Positions 34,307-43,666 of a DNA stretch of 64,000 bases are shown in pieces (within the stretch, counting starts at the first letter, position 1; the number at the start of each line of letters is the position of its first letter). Made by a program: the position numbers and the translations under genes. The DNA comes from Mycobacterium kyogaense. Lineage in GTDB: Bacteria; Actinomycetota; Actinomycetes; Mycobacteriales; Mycobacteriaceae. The notes below the pieces were generated by a model. It was given only the letters and a program-made list of their open reading frames with translations, did not search any database and was not told the DNA's origin. The stretch spans positions 1 through 64,000 of the forward strand of contig NZ_QJUA01000022.1 of NCBI RefSeq assembly GCF_003254575.1, written 5' to 3'.

Positions 34307-34681
34307 TTACGGTCGCGTACCCAGCCGCAGGAAGTCCGAGGGCAGCTGACTGAGCACATCGTCGAACTCCCCAGGCGTCACTGCCTCTCTCAGAGTGATG
34401 AACACGGCGTCGACGCCCCGTTCGGCAACATCTCTGTCTGTGTCAGCCGCCTCGGCCACACGCCCAACGAATTCCTCGAAGCCGAACGCCTGGGCGTTTT
34501 CCTGGGTACCGACCAAAGCCGACTGCAGGGGCGCCGGCAACTGAGCTGCGAGGTCCTGCGCCTCGCCGCCGCTGATGCGGTCCGCCAGAGTGGCCAACGT
34601 GGCGCGAGTCAGACTTACTGCTTGCTCCTCTGGCAGGTCAGCAGACATGGCTACGCGGGTGATGAATTCGTCGTATTGCAT
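34307..34681 (-). CDS. DUF2267 family protein
   Basis: 124 residues, helical, with the DUF2267 start MQYDEFITRVA and internal repeat-like halves (EEQAVSLTRATLATLADRIS and RDVAERGVDAVFITLREAV). The end is LPSDFLRLG, also typical. These small cytosolic proteins are common in actinobacterial stress regions, function unknown. The gene starts 35 bp beyond the element boundary, reads leftward toward it, and looks like the first chromosomal gene on this side. It lies 122 bp downstream of the DUF1931 gene on the same strand. Confidence 0.85.
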   Translation of the reverse strand: MQYDEFITRVAMSADLPEEQAVSLTRATLATLADRISGGEAQDLAAQLPAPLQSALVGTQENAQAFGFEEFVGRVAEAADTDRDVAERGVDAVFITLREAVTPGEFDDVLSQLPSDFLRLGTRP

Positions 34682-34803
34682 TGTTTCTCCTTGTCATTTT
34701 TCGTGTTCCGTTGCCATGATGGTGAATTCGCAATTGTCGCGCCTCCATCTGCGGGGTCGAATTCGCGTACCAGAAGTCAACACCAGCAGACGAATTGTCA
34801 ACG

Positions 34804-35256
34804 TCAGAAGACAAGTCGGAACATGGTGAACACTCGGTTCCAGTGCTCGCTGGACGGATTCGACACCGTCGCGTCCACCTGGCGTAACGTGCGGGCCAGC
34901 GCCACGGCCAGACCGCCGAACACTTCTGGCAAGAGCTGCTCCGCGTCCTCCGCGAAAGTGACATCGGCGGGTGGCTGTCGCACCACCTGGCGAAGCAGCT
35001 CTCGGATCTCCTCAGCTTCGTCAAGCTTGTCGAATTCGCGCATTCGCTCTTGAAGGCCCTTGGTTATCGGAAGGTCTTGGGCTGCAATGACGTCGCGCTC
35101 GTTCATTTTCGCCGAGTTGCGCCCGCTGATGGCCAAGTCGTCTACCAACTCATCGATGAAACTCTGGAAGCGACGGATGTCGTTCTTGTCGATATCGACG
35201 CTCGCGACGGCACGAAAGAAGCGCTCGAACACCGGAATACCCGACGGATGTGTCAC
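34804..35256 (-). CDS. DUF1931 (histone-fold-like) family protein
   Basis: 150 residues. The first part (IPVFERFFRAVASVDIDKNDIRRFQSFIDELVDDLAISGRNSAKMNERDVIAAQDLPITKGLQ) matches DUF1931 proteins, which are predicted to form a histone-like helix-strand-helix pair. The C-terminal half (LLRQVVRQPPADVTFAEDAEQLLPEV) also fits. Function in bacteria is unknown; DNA binding or nucleoid association is possible from the fold. It is likely co-transcribed with the DUF2267 gene downstream. Confidence 0.85.
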   Translation of the reverse strand: MTHPSGIPVFERFFRAVASVDIDKNDIRRFQSFIDELVDDLAISGRNSAKMNERDVIAAQDLPITKGLQERMREFDKLDEAEEIRELLRQVVRQPPADVTFAEDAEQLLPEVFGGLAVALARTLRQVDATVSNPSSEHWNRVFTMFRLVF

Positions 35257-35466
35257 GTAGAACCTCCATCTCGCAATTCACGCTGCGAAAGCGTGCCGAG
35301 GTTCTACATTCGCACTCATCCCGGTGGGAGTGAACCGGACCAGCAGGTGCAATCTGGCCCGCTCCTTTGGACCCGCCAGGCCGAGGAAAACCATCGAAAC
35401 CAGGTCGACGGACCTACCCGTGCGCTGTCGACCACAACCTAACTACCCGCGCATCCTTAGATTCGA
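35257..35466. other. Intergenic, upstream of DUF1931 gene
   Basis: About 210 bp between two leftward genes. It presumably carries the DUF1931 promoter. No repeat or RNA is noted. Confidence 0.4.
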
Positions 35467-38019
35467 TCAGCGTCGCGGCTCTGACCCGTCACCCACGAAC
35501 GCGGCAAGGTACGGCGCGGTCCGGCTCACCGTATCGGCGGCGACCACCGCCGGTGCACCGGCCACGACGACGCTTCCTCCGTCCTCGCCGCCACCGGGTC
35601 CGAGGTCTATGACGTGATCCGCGCTTGCTACGACGGACATGTCGTGCTCGGCCACCACGACGGTGTTTCCGGCGTCGACGAGGCCGTGCAGCTGACGTTC
35701 CAACAACTCGACGTCGGCAGGATGCAGCCCCGTCGTGGGCTCGTCGAGCACATAGAGCGTGTGACCCCTCTTGGCCCGTTGCAACTCCGATGCGAGTTTG
35801 ATGCGTTGCGCCTCGCCACCGGAGAGTTCTGTGGCCGGTTGTCCGAGTCGCAGGTAACCCAGACCCACATCGCACAACGCTGCCAAACTCCTTGACGCAG
35901 AGGGCAAGTCAGCCAGGAAATCGGCGGCTTCGTCAACAGTCTGAGCGAGTACGTCGGCAATGGTTTTGCCTCGATACCTGATCTCGAGCGTCTCGTCGGA
36001 ATAGCGCGCTCCCCCACACGCCGGACACCTCGCGTAAGTGCCGGGCAAGAACAACAGTTCGACCGCGACAAACCCTTCGCCGCGACAGGTGTCGCAGCGG
36101 CCTTCGGCGACGTTGAACGAGAACCGGCCCGCGCTCCACCCGCGTCGCCGCGCTTCGGGGGTATCGGCGAATGCCTTGCGGACCGCGTCGAAGAGGCCGG
36201 TATACGTCGCGAGGTTCGAACGAGGGGTGCGGCCGATGGGTCGCTGATCCACGGTGACGAGGCGGCCGAGCACCTCGGCACCTTCGACGGACACCCCCAC
36301 ACTCGAATCGATGTCGATATCGAGGAGCTCGGCATCGCTGTCATCGGCGTCGGCGACGAGTTCGATCTGCCTACCCAGTTGCCTGGCCATCACGTCACCG
36401 AGCACTTTGCAGACCAGTGTCGACTTCCCCGATCCTGACACACCGGTGACCGCGACGAACACACCCAGAGGAATATCGACGTCGATACCGCGCAAGTTGT
36501 GAAATGTGATGTTACGCAACCGCATCACACCGACCGGTGCGCGCGTGGGTCGCCGGGCGACCTGGCCGTCGCGGAACAAAAAACGCCGGGTGACCGACGG
36601 GGCGACGTCGGCGAGGCCGGCCACCGGTCCGCTGTACAGCACCTCGCCGCCTAGTTCGCCGGCGCCAGGTCCGACATCGACGATCCAGTCGGCGCGGCGC
36701 ACCACATCCATATCGTGCTCGACCACGAACAACGAATTGCCGGCGCGGCGGAGCCGGTCCAGCACGTCGAGAAGAGGCTCGGCGTCGGCCGGGTGCAGCC
36801 CTGCCGACGGCTCGTCGAGGACGTACAGGACACCGAACAATCCGGCCCGTAGTTGGGTAGCCAGGCGCAAGCGCTGCAATTCGCCGGGTGACACGGTAGG
36901 TGTGCGACGGTTGAGGCTCAGGTATCCGAGCCCCAGGTCGACGAGTACGGATATCCGCGCCACCAGATCAGCCGCGATCATGGTCGCCACTTCGGTGAAT
37001 TCACCCGATTCGGTCGATTCGTAGGCCGCGGCGAACTCCGTCCTGATCGCCGCCGGCGAGAGAACGTCGGTGAGCGTCGTGAGCGGCAGGGCCGCGAGCT
37101 CGGCGATGGTGCGGCCGGCGAACGTCACCGCGAGCGCTTCGGGTCGCAGCCCGGAGCCGCCGCAGACTGGGCAATCAGTGCTGTGCACGAAGTGCAGAAC
37201 CCGCCGTCGCATCGCCGCGCTCTGCGAGTTGGCAAGCGTGTGACGGACGTGACGCTCCGCGCTGGAGAATGTCCCGTTGTAGTAATAGTCCGCGGTGACC
37301 GGATGCTGGCTCGGATCGATCTCGACGGTGGGTTGCTCCTCGGTGAACAAGATCCATTCCCGTTGGCGCTTGGGAAGTTTGCGCCACGGTTTGTCGATGT
37401 CGTAGCCGAGCGTGATGAGGATGTCGCGCAGATTCTGTCCCTGCCACGCTCCGGGCCACGCCGCCACCGCGCCTTCCCGGACGGTCAGCGACGGGTCGGG
37501 CACCAGTGTCTGTTCGGTGACCTCGTGGATGCGGCCGAGGCCGTGGCATGTCGGGCACGCGCCGATCGTGGTGTTCGGAGAGAACGCATCGGAGTCGAGC
37601 CGCTCAGTGGCTCCCGGCGGGTAGCTCCCTGCGCGGGAGTACAACATGCGCAGCAGATTCGACAGCGTGGTGATGGTGCCGACGGTCGAGCGGGACGTCG
37701 CCGATCCGCGTCGCTGCTGCAGGGCGACCGCAGGCGGCAGTCCTGTGATGTCGTCGACCTTCGGTGCATCCTGAGGGAGTAGCAGTCGGCGCGCATAGGG
37801 TGCCACCGACTCGAAGTAGCGGCGCTGGGCCTCCGCATAGATGGTGCCGAATGCCAACGACGACTTGCCCGAGCCGGACACGCCGGTGAACGCGACGAAC
37901 GAGTCCCGTGGTGCAGCGACGTCTACGGTTTTCAAGTTGTGCACCCGGGATGCGCGGACACGGATGTACGGATCCGGCCCATCCAAGCCGGTCCCCATAG
38001 CGCCGTCCATCTCACCCAT
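35467..38019 (-). CDS. UvrA-like excinuclease ABC-type ATPase (short paralogue)
   Basis: 850 residues with two ABC ATPase halves. First Walker A is GVSGSGKSSLAFGT and the second GVSGSGKSTLVCKV. Signatures are VSPGELQRLRLATQL and ELSGGEAQRIKLASEL. Zinc-type cysteines occur in CPTCHGLGR, CPVCGGSGL and CDTCRGEGF...RCPACGG. The length is about 100 residues shorter than canonical UvrA, consistent with the UvrA2/drug-resistance class that lacks part of the UvrB-binding insertion. Those paralogues help tolerate DNA-damaging drugs but are not the main repair UvrA. The first ATG is at 38019, with a second in-frame ATG a few codons later. Confidence 0.88.
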   Translation of the reverse strand: MGEMDGAMGTGLDGPDPYIRVRASRVHNLKTVDVAAPRDSFVAFTGVSGSGKSSLAFGTIYAEAQRRYFESVAPYARRLLLPQDAPKVDDITGLPPAVALQQRRGSATSRSTVGTITTLSNLLRMLYSRAGSYPPGATERLDSDAFSPNTTIGACPTCHGLGRIHEVTEQTLVPDPSLTVREGAVAAWPGAWQGQNLRDILITLGYDIDKPWRKLPKRQREWILFTEEQPTVEIDPSQHPVTADYYYNGTFSSAERHVRHTLANSQSAAMRRRVLHFVHSTDCPVCGGSGLRPEALAVTFAGRTIAELAALPLTTLTDVLSPAAIRTEFAAAYESTESGEFTEVATMIAADLVARISVLVDLGLGYLSLNRRTPTVSPGELQRLRLATQLRAGLFGVLYVLDEPSAGLHPADAEPLLDVLDRLRRAGNSLFVVEHDMDVVRRADWIVDVGPGAGELGGEVLYSGPVAGLADVAPSVTRRFLFRDGQVARRPTRAPVGVMRLRNITFHNLRGIDVDIPLGVFVAVTGVSGSGKSTLVCKVLGDVMARQLGRQIELVADADDSDAELLDIDIDSSVGVSVEGAEVLGRLVTVDQRPIGRTPRSNLATYTGLFDAVRKAFADTPEARRRGWSAGRFSFNVAEGRCDTCRGEGFVAVELLFLPGTYARCPACGGARYSDETLEIRYRGKTIADVLAQTVDEAADFLADLPSASRSLAALCDVGLGYLRLGQPATELSGGEAQRIKLASELQRAKRGHTLYVLDEPTTGLHPADVELLERQLHGLVDAGNTVVVAEHDMSVVASADHVIDLGPGGGEDGGSVVVAGAPAVVAADTVSRTAPYLAAFVGDGSEPRR

Positions 38020-38093
38020 TGTGTATGACTGCCCATCATTTCCGGCTTTATGTCACGCGACACCTCGCCACCGCTGCGTCGCGCGCAGCGCTC

Positions 38094-38390
38094 CTAGTCG
38101 ATCTCGCCTGTCAGTCCCACGTGGCGCTGCTCCAGATCCGCCAGCACAGCGGTGTAGAGATCGTGCGTATCGATGTCAGTACCGCTTACCCGTACGACGC
38201 GCGTGTTCTGTTTCGATTCGAGGTGGACGCGCCCGCGGGGATTCAACGGGGTGTACTCACCCGTCGCATCGCCCGCCGCGACTGCCTCGTAGTTGTAGCG
38301 CTGAAGTTCCTGGTAGACGGTCGAAAGGATGTCCGACTCGAGTTCCTCGGCGATGGTCTGATCCGGCAGGATCACTTTGAGTGATGGCAT
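38094..38390 (-). CDS. Small conserved hypothetical protein
   Basis: 98 residues starting MPSLKVILPDQTIAEELESDILSTVYQELQRYNYEAV. Mixed alpha/beta, no signal peptide or transmembrane segment, no family recognised. The C-terminal half (RVVRVSGTDIDTHDLYTAVLADLEQRH) suggests a small globular fold. It lies 75 bp upstream of the UvrA-like gene on the same strand and could share its transcript. Codon use looks genuine. Confidence 0.55.
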   Translation of the reverse strand: MPSLKVILPDQTIAEELESDILSTVYQELQRYNYEAVAAGDATGEYTPLNPRGRVHLESKQNTRVVRVSGTDIDTHDLYTAVLADLEQRHVGLTGEID

Positions 38391-38614
38391 GATTTCACGC
38401 TAGCTCCCTTGAACTGGCCTGTGGGACGAGAATTGCTCGCCATCTACGTCATCCGCCGGCGATGGCCGACTCCTGACAGAGAGGGAGTGCACCGCGCCTC
38501 CCCTCTTTTCGCATCGAGGTGTAGATCAGTGTGTAGGTGGCGCAGGTCGGCTGGGAACGAGTCCAGTCATCTTCCTGATGGTGTGTGCGGGACCGCCGAC
38601 CCTACGGTGGTGCC

Positions 38615-38947
38615 ATGACGCTTGCCGTGAAGGCTTTCACCAGCGACTACCTGCCTGTTGATCCAGGTCCCGGCTGGGACTCGGAAGTCCCCGCTACCTG
38701 GCCAGCATCCACCGCCACCCTCATCGCCGGCGGACGCGACGCGATCCTCGTGGATGCACTGATGACGATCGAGCAGGGAAAAATGCTGCGCGACTGGGTC
38801 ATTGCGAGTGGGCGGGCTCTGACGAACATCCTGGTCACCCACGGACACTGTGACCACTTCTTCGGAGCCGGCCCGCTCCTGCAGGCATTCCCGGACGCAG
38901 AGCTGCTTGCGCTCGACGCGATCGCCTCTCCGCTCGTCAATCCGTGA
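38615..38947 (+). pseudogene. 5' half of an MBL-fold metallo-hydrolase gene
   Basis: 110 residues: MTLAVKAFTSDYLPVDPGPGW then TATLIAGGRDAILVDALM and the metal-binding motif THGHCDHFFGAG (HxHxDH). MBL hydrolases need about 200-300 residues with further metal ligands, which are absent because the frame stops at 38947. The loss point coincides with the start of an oppositely oriented truncated hydrolase, so a deletion appears to have fused two genes. The product is unlikely to be active. Confidence 0.75.
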
Positions 38948-39150
38948 CCGACATTGTCGAAGATGATCACCTCGAGTTCCGCAGCCAGGCGGTCCAGGAA
39001 CGCCGGGTCCCAGTGATCCATCGTGCCCCGGAAGCGCAGGGCGAGGACCAGCGGTGTCCCGCCCTCCATGCCGCACCGCCGATAGGCGAAGCGTGCGCTC
39101 GGTCCGTCGACGTAGCGGGTGTCGGTCTGAGCCGATGGTGATCGAGTCAT
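38921..39150 (-). pseudogene. 5' fragment of an alpha/beta-hydrolase gene
   Basis: From the ATG at 39150 the translation reads MTRSPSAQTDTRYVDGPSAR then FAYRRCGMEGGTPLVLALRF and LAAELEVIIFDNVGHG. This is the first third of an alpha/beta hydrolase, up to the strand before the nucleophile. No GxSxG elbow follows, and the reading frame runs into the antisense of the MBL fragment. The left boundary (about 38905-38945) is approximate. Together with the MBL fragment it marks a deletion junction. Confidence 0.65.
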
Positions 39151-39223
39151 TCGTCCATCGCGGCGGCCGCCGCCCGTCACAGCCATCAGCACGATGACTG
39201 CCATCGTGTGATTGACTGCTGCG

Positions 39224-39847
39224 ATGGCCACGTCTGACGCGCATTTCTATCGGCCCTCCGACGGCACGGGGCTCCCCCACGACCCGTTCAACGCCATCGT
39301 CGGGCCGCGTCCGATCGGCTGGATCTCCACCGTGAGCGCCGACGGCACGCGAAACCTGGCTCCTTACAGCTTCTTCAACGGCTTCAACTACCACCCGCCG
39401 GTGATCGGTTTCGCGTCGATCGGATGGAAGGACAGCGTCGCCAACATCGAGGCCACCGGCGAGTTCGTCTGGAATCTCGCCACCCGGCCGATCGCCGAGG
39501 CCATGAACGAAACCGCGGCCAGCGCGGACCCGGACGTCGATGAGTTCACTCTCGGCGGCCTCACTCCGGTGGACTCCGTCGACGTCGCACCACCGCGGGT
39601 CGCGGAAAGCCCGGTCAACTTCGAATGCGTACTGACGCAATTGATCCAGCTTCAGGACCGAGCCGGCGGGTTGCTCGACAGCTGGATGGTGCTGGGTCAG
39701 GTCGTCGCCGTCCACATCGACCGTCAGTACCTGGTCGACGGCGTCTACGACACCGCCGCCGCTCGCCCCATCCTGCGCGCCGGCGGACCGGCAGCCTACT
39801 TCGACGTGCCCGCCGACGCCCGATTCGAGATGACCCGCCCCGGCTGA
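39224..39847 (+). CDS. Flavin reductase-like FMN-binding protein
   Basis: 207 residues from the ATG at 39224 (an in-frame earlier ATG at 39212 adds four). The pattern VGPRPIGWISTVSADGTRNLAPYSFFNGFNYHPP and the later ETGEFVWNLA-type segment define the flavin reductase/FMN-binding split-barrel family. It binds FMN and often reduces flavin for a partner oxygenase; here no monooxygenase is adjacent. It stands alone between the deletion scar and a convergent DoxX gene one base after its stop. Confidence 0.88.
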   Translation: MATSDAHFYRPSDGTGLPHDPFNAIVGPRPIGWISTVSADGTRNLAPYSFFNGFNYHPPVIGFASIGWKDSVANIEATGEFVWNLATRPIAEAMNETAASADPDVDEFTLGGLTPVDSVDVAPPRVAESPVNFECVLTQLIQLQDRAGGLLDSWMVLGQVVAVHIDRQYLVDGVYDTAAARPILRAGGPAAYFDVPADARFEMTRPG

Positions 39848-39848
39848 T

Positions 39849-40268
39849 CTACCGGATGCTGCGGCCCGTGTCGATGGCGAGCGCGCCCGGTCCGGTGAAG
39901 ACAAGCAGCAGGAACGCAAAGCAATTCATCACCGCCGGCTCGCCCTGGTTCACTGCGGGCCAGAAGCTGATACCGGCGTGGCCCATGAAGTAGGCGAAGG
40001 CCATGGTGCCGGAGGCAAGGAATGCCGCCGGCCGGGTGAGCGCACCCACGGCCATCAGAACGCCACACACCAGTTCGATCACTCCGGCATACCAGTAAGG
40101 CCAGACGCCGAATTGAGCAGCCTCGCCCGCGGGCCAACCGAAGAGCGCGGTGGTGCCGTGGCAGATCAGGAGCAAGGCGAAAACGATGCGGAAGACCGCG
40201 AGCGCGTATGACGTGAGGGGGCTCAACCGGGTGTCGAGCGCGCGGTCGATGGCCGAGAAAGTCACCAT
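39849..40268 (-). CDS. DoxX-family integral membrane protein
   Basis: 139 residues with four hydrophobic segments (YALAVFRIVFALLLICHG; WYAGVIELVCGVLMAVGAL; AAFLASGTMAFAYFMGHAG; MNCFAFLLLVFTGPGALAI), as in DoxX. In mycobacteria DoxX proteins work with superoxide dismutase and thiol partners in oxidative stress at the membrane; here neither is adjacent. It converges on the flavin reductase gene with a 1-bp gap. Confidence 0.85.
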   Translation of the reverse strand: MVTFSAIDRALDTRLSPLTSYALAVFRIVFALLLICHGTTALFGWPAGEAAQFGVWPYWYAGVIELVCGVLMAVGALTRPAAFLASGTMAFAYFMGHAGISFWPAVNQGEPAVMNCFAFLLLVFTGPGALAIDTGRSIR

Positions 40269-40320
40269 GATTCCTTCACTGTTGTCGTTGTGGTCGGCTG
40301 GAGAGCAACGTGCACAGCGT

Positions 40321-40893
40321 TCACTTGATCGCGAGATTGATGAGGATGACCGCCACGCCCAGCGCGGTGTTCCCGAGTCCTACGACACAGGCTCCCCAGC
40401 GCGAGTAACCGCTGATTCGGCCGGCCACCACACCCCAGCCGAAGAGCAACGCCGCATTCACGAGCAGTGCGGTGGAGGTGTAGCCGATCGACAGGGAACC
40501 ATCTGCGTTCACGACGTCGTCGCGCCAGCCCGTCAGGTGGGCGGCCCACAGCACCAGCAGCGTGGGAACCGATGCGAGGACCATGGGGACGCCGGCCATC
40601 ATGAACGAGCGCAGGTCTTTCCAGAAACCCGTTGTCGCGCTGACCTGGTGCGCCGACACGTGGAGCCCGTAGCTGCGGGTGACCGCGGCGATGCCGACGC
40701 TGGCGGCCACCCACGCGGCGGAGTAACCGGCGGACTGCCCGGTGGGGATCGCGGCAAGCGTGGCACTGGCGAAGACCGTCCCGATCACGCCTCCGTAGAC
40801 ATCATTCGACGTCAACGACCGCGATACCGAATTGCGTTCGGGCTGGGTTGATGTGGCGGGACCGTTTGCGTGATCGGTGTGGACAGCGGTCAC
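40321..40893 (-). CDS. Hypothetical multi-pass membrane protein
   Basis: 190 residues. A polar N-terminal ~30 residues is followed by about five hydrophobic segments (including AGVPMVLASVPTLLVLWAA and ALGVAVILINLAIK). No family is recognised. Its GTG start overlaps the stop of the ABC exporter gene (GTGA), so it is the second gene of that operon and likely under the same TetR control. It may support or protect the exporter. Confidence 0.65.
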   Translation of the reverse strand: MTAVHTDHANGPATSTQPERNSVSRSLTSNDVYGGVIGTVFASATLAAIPTGQSAGYSAAWVAASVGIAAVTRSYGLHVSAHQVSATTGFWKDLRSFMMAGVPMVLASVPTLLVLWAAHLTGWRDDVVNADGSLSIGYTSTALLVNAALLFGWGVVAGRISGYSRWGACVVGLGNTALGVAVILINLAIK

Positions 40894-42695
40894 GAGGTCA
40901 TTCCGTCCTGGTTAGCGGCATACACGTGTCCGGTGTCGAGGTGCAGCGACTCGACGAGGCGCCGATACAGAGAGCAGCGCTCGATCAGGTCGCGGTGTCT
41001 CCCGCGATCGACGATGTGTCCGCGATCCATGACGACGATGCTGTCGGCGTCGATCACGGTCGACAGGCGATGGGCGATGGTGACGACTGCCCGCCGACTC
41101 GCGTAATCGCGAATGACAGCATGGACTGCGGCCTCAGAGAGCCCGTCGATCTGAGCGGTCACTTCGTCGAGGAGCAGCACGTCGGGTTCGGCCAGGAGCG
41201 CTCTTGCCAGCGCGACGCGCTGACGTTGCCCGCCTGAGATGGTCACCGCCGCGACGTCGGTGTCCAGCCCGTTGTCGAGACTGTCCACCAGGTCCGTGAG
41301 GAGCAGCTGCTGCACGACATCGTCGATATCCGATTGCGACGCCTGCGGATTCGCGAAGATGAGATTGTCGCGAAGGGTGCCGGGCAGTAACGGACTGTCC
41401 TGTTCGACATAGCCGAGCCGCGAGCGGACCGAGGCGACGCCCAGATCCGAGTAGGCGGTTGCGCCCATCCGCAGCTCGCCGGATTCGGGTGTGATGAATC
41501 CGAGCATGAGCGCGAACAGCGTCGTCTTTCCTGCGCCGGATGGGCCGACGACGGCCGTGTGACCCCGCTGCGGTACCACGAGACTCGCGTCGCGAAGGAC
41601 CACCGGACCGCCCCTCGTATAGCGGGCAGTGACCCTGTCCAGCGCGATCGCCGGCGCATCACCGCTCTGCGAGGTGGCGCGCGCGTCGACAGACGACTGC
41701 TCGAGCGCCAACGACCGGACGTCCCGTATCCGACCCGCGGCGGCGACACCTGCCTGCAGCGTGGTCAGATGGTGGCTCAGTTCCATCGTCGGGCCGAGCA
41801 GGCCCACCGCGTACAGCAGGAAAGCCACCAGTGTCGGCATATCGAGCCGGTTCGTGGCCACGAGATATGCACCGCCACAGACGATCACGAGGGTGGCGGC
41901 CTGAATCCCGGAGAACGCGACGCTCCACGTCAACGCTTCGCGCCGGACGGCGCGCAAGCTGTGTCGTCTCGACTGTTGGGCGATTTCGACGAGACTGTTC
42001 GATTGCCGATCCTCGGCTCCGGCCACCTTGACGGTTTTGACGGCCCGCAGTGTCGTCTCGAGATGACCGCCGAGGTCGCCCAGTGACCGCTGCGCATCCT
42101 CCTGCGCCTGACCGATCGCGGGCATGAGCACCGCGAAGAACGCGGCAATCAGCACGATCGTGACGACCGTGACCGAGGCCAGCACCGGGCTGAGGTACAC
42201 CATCAGGGCCAGCGTTCCGACCACGGTGATGACGCCGTTGACGAGTCCGACCGCACTCGACGAGGTCGCCTCACGCAGGAGCACCGTGTCGCTCGTCACC
42301 CTCGTCACCAACTCGCCGTTGGACCGCTTCTGTAGCGGTAACACGCGCGCCCGCAAGAACCGCTGGATCATGCCCTGCCTGGCGTCGAACACGACGTCCT
42401 CGGCCAGCGTCCCGAGGAGGACCCATTGCCGCCAGCTCAGGAGGGTGCCCACCACGATCACACCGGCGAGCAGCAGTGCCGGAGTGGTGAAAGCCTCTGC
42501 GCTCTTGCCGATTGCGTCCAACACCCTCCGCGTGACGAGTGGGGTCGCCAGCTCGGCGGCCGACACCCCGAGGCCCAATAACAGGGCGACGGCAAGCTTG
42601 CCTCGGTGAGGGCGCGCGAACTCCCACAGCACCGACAGTCTCGTGGGCTGAGACTGAGCGCGCGCGTCAGCGATGCCGGTGTCGATCATCCACAT
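40890..42695 (-). CDS. ABC exporter half-transporter (TMD-NBD, multidrug type)
   Basis: 601 residues. Six transmembrane helices in residues 30-320, then an ATPase: Walker A GPSGAGKTT, signature ISGGQRQRVALARAL, Walker B VLLLDEVTAQID and a switch histidine in TIAHRLSTV. This is the type IV exporter layout; it would work as a homodimer exporting drugs, lipids or peptides. The ATG at 42695 (or 42689) is just downstream of a GGACA/TGTCC inverted repeat. A TetR gene diverges from it, a classic drug-responsive arrangement. Confidence 0.9.
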   Translation of the reverse strand: MWMIDTGIADARAQSQPTRLSVLWEFARPHRGKLAVALLLGLGVSAAELATPLVTRRVLDAIGKSAEAFTTPALLLAGVIVVGTLLSWRQWVLLGTLAEDVVFDARQGMIQRFLRARVLPLQKRSNGELVTRVTSDTVLLREATSSSAVGLVNGVITVVGTLALMVYLSPVLASVTVVTIVLIAAFFAVLMPAIGQAQEDAQRSLGDLGGHLETTLRAVKTVKVAGAEDRQSNSLVEIAQQSRRHSLRAVRREALTWSVAFSGIQAATLVIVCGGAYLVATNRLDMPTLVAFLLYAVGLLGPTMELSHHLTTLQAGVAAAGRIRDVRSLALEQSSVDARATSQSGDAPAIALDRVTARYTRGGPVVLRDASLVVPQRGHTAVVGPSGAGKTTLFALMLGFITPESGELRMGATAYSDLGVASVRSRLGYVEQDSPLLPGTLRDNLIFANPQASQSDIDDVVQQLLLTDLVDSLDNGLDTDVAAVTISGGQRQRVALARALLAEPDVLLLDEVTAQIDGLSEAAVHAVIRDYASRRAVVTIAHRLSTVIDADSIVVMDRGHIVDRGRHRDLIERCSLYRRLVESLHLDTGHVYAANQDGMTS

Positions 42696-42699
42696 ATTA

Positions 42700-42713
42700 G
42701 GACATAGTTGTCC
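42700..42713. promoter_or_regulatory. Probable TetR operator between exporter and regulator
   Basis: GGACA-TAGT-TGTCC is a perfect inverted repeat immediately upstream of the exporter start. The half-site TGTCCGATT recurs 20 bp on at about 42730. Both lie in the 70-bp divergent gap. Confidence 0.5.
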
Positions 42714-42765
42714 GATTTTCGTCAAATGATGTCCGATTGGCCGGCCGACGGGGATCATTGTCGGT

Positions 42766-43374
42766 ATGAGCTCGACCGCACGTCCCCTGCGTGTTCGCGA
42801 CCGCACCCGAGCGGCGCTGATGTCGGCGGCCATCGAGGTGCTGACCGACAACGTGGCAGCGTCGATGGGCGAGATCGCCACGGCGGCCGGCGTCGCGCGA
42901 AGCACTCTCAATCGCTACTTCCCCGACCGCGCGGCGCTGATCGAGGGAATAGAGGCGTATGTCGAGTCCCAGTACGAGGAGGCCGTTCGGGAAGCTCGCA
43001 CTTCGGACGGCGTGGGCTTGGCGGCCTACCTTCGGATCGTCGACGAGATGCTCGAACGACTCGACAGCCTCGGCTGGTGGATGCGCGGAAACGAGGACTA
43101 CGACCTCGATGAATTCGACTGCGAGGCAGATCAAGGCATCATCGCCGTCATTCAGCGCGGCCACGACGACGGCACGATCGACCCCCTTTTCACGCCGACC
43201 TTCATGGTCGGGGCCACCTGGTCGCTGCTCACCGCAGCACATTACGACGTGCGACGCGGCAAGCAATCCCGCGCCGAAACCCGCGACCAGTGCCGTCGCG
43301 CGCTGGCCAAAATCGCTGAGAAACGTTCGCGCAGCAGCGATATTGCTTCCCGAGGTTTGACGACCAGCGTTTGA
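42766..43374 (+). CDS. TetR/AcrR-family transcriptional regulator
   Basis: 202 residues. N-terminal helix-turn-helix at about 15-60 (SMGEIATAAGVARSTLNRYFPDRAALIEGI) and a C-terminal ligand-binding helical domain. It is divergent from the ABC exporter operon across a 70-bp gap containing an inverted repeat, so it probably represses the exporter and itself until a ligand binds. Ligand unknown. Confidence 0.9.
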   Translation: MSSTARPLRVRDRTRAALMSAAIEVLTDNVAASMGEIATAAGVARSTLNRYFPDRAALIEGIEAYVESQYEEAVREARTSDGVGLAAYLRIVDEMLERLDSLGWWMRGNEDYDLDEFDCEADQGIIAVIQRGHDDGTIDPLFTPTFMVGATWSLLTAAHYDVRRGKQSRAETRDQCRRALAKIAEKRSRSSDIASRGLTTSV

Positions 43375-43666
43375 GCGCGTGTGACTTGTCGGGCGAAGTG
43401 GCCACGCATTGAGTCCTGCACCGTGACCGCCGCGCTTCTCATCATCACCGGACCGGCCTTGATCGGGGCGCGGGACGCCTGCTGCGCACGAACGGTGCGT
43501 AGTGGCCGACATGACCACCGCCGTGGTGACGTCGACCATCACCGCGTTGGCGAGCGGGACGCTCTTGCAACCCGGGTTCGCGTGGTTGCCCCACCGACGG
43601 GTGGCCGATCTTCGCGATCGGTCAGTGGCGCGTCGATGCCGATTGACAGGGCGCGCGCATATCAGC
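43375..43666. other. Intergenic between convergent genes
   Basis: About 290 bp between the TetR gene and the end of the leftward phosphotransferase gene. No gene, repeat or clear terminator is seen. Confidence 0.4.

Noticed and set aside
38567..39919. 450-aa leftward frame over the scar and flavin reductase
   Set aside because: Antisense to the flavin reductase and of random composition; only the short alpha/beta-hydrolase frame on this strand is credible.
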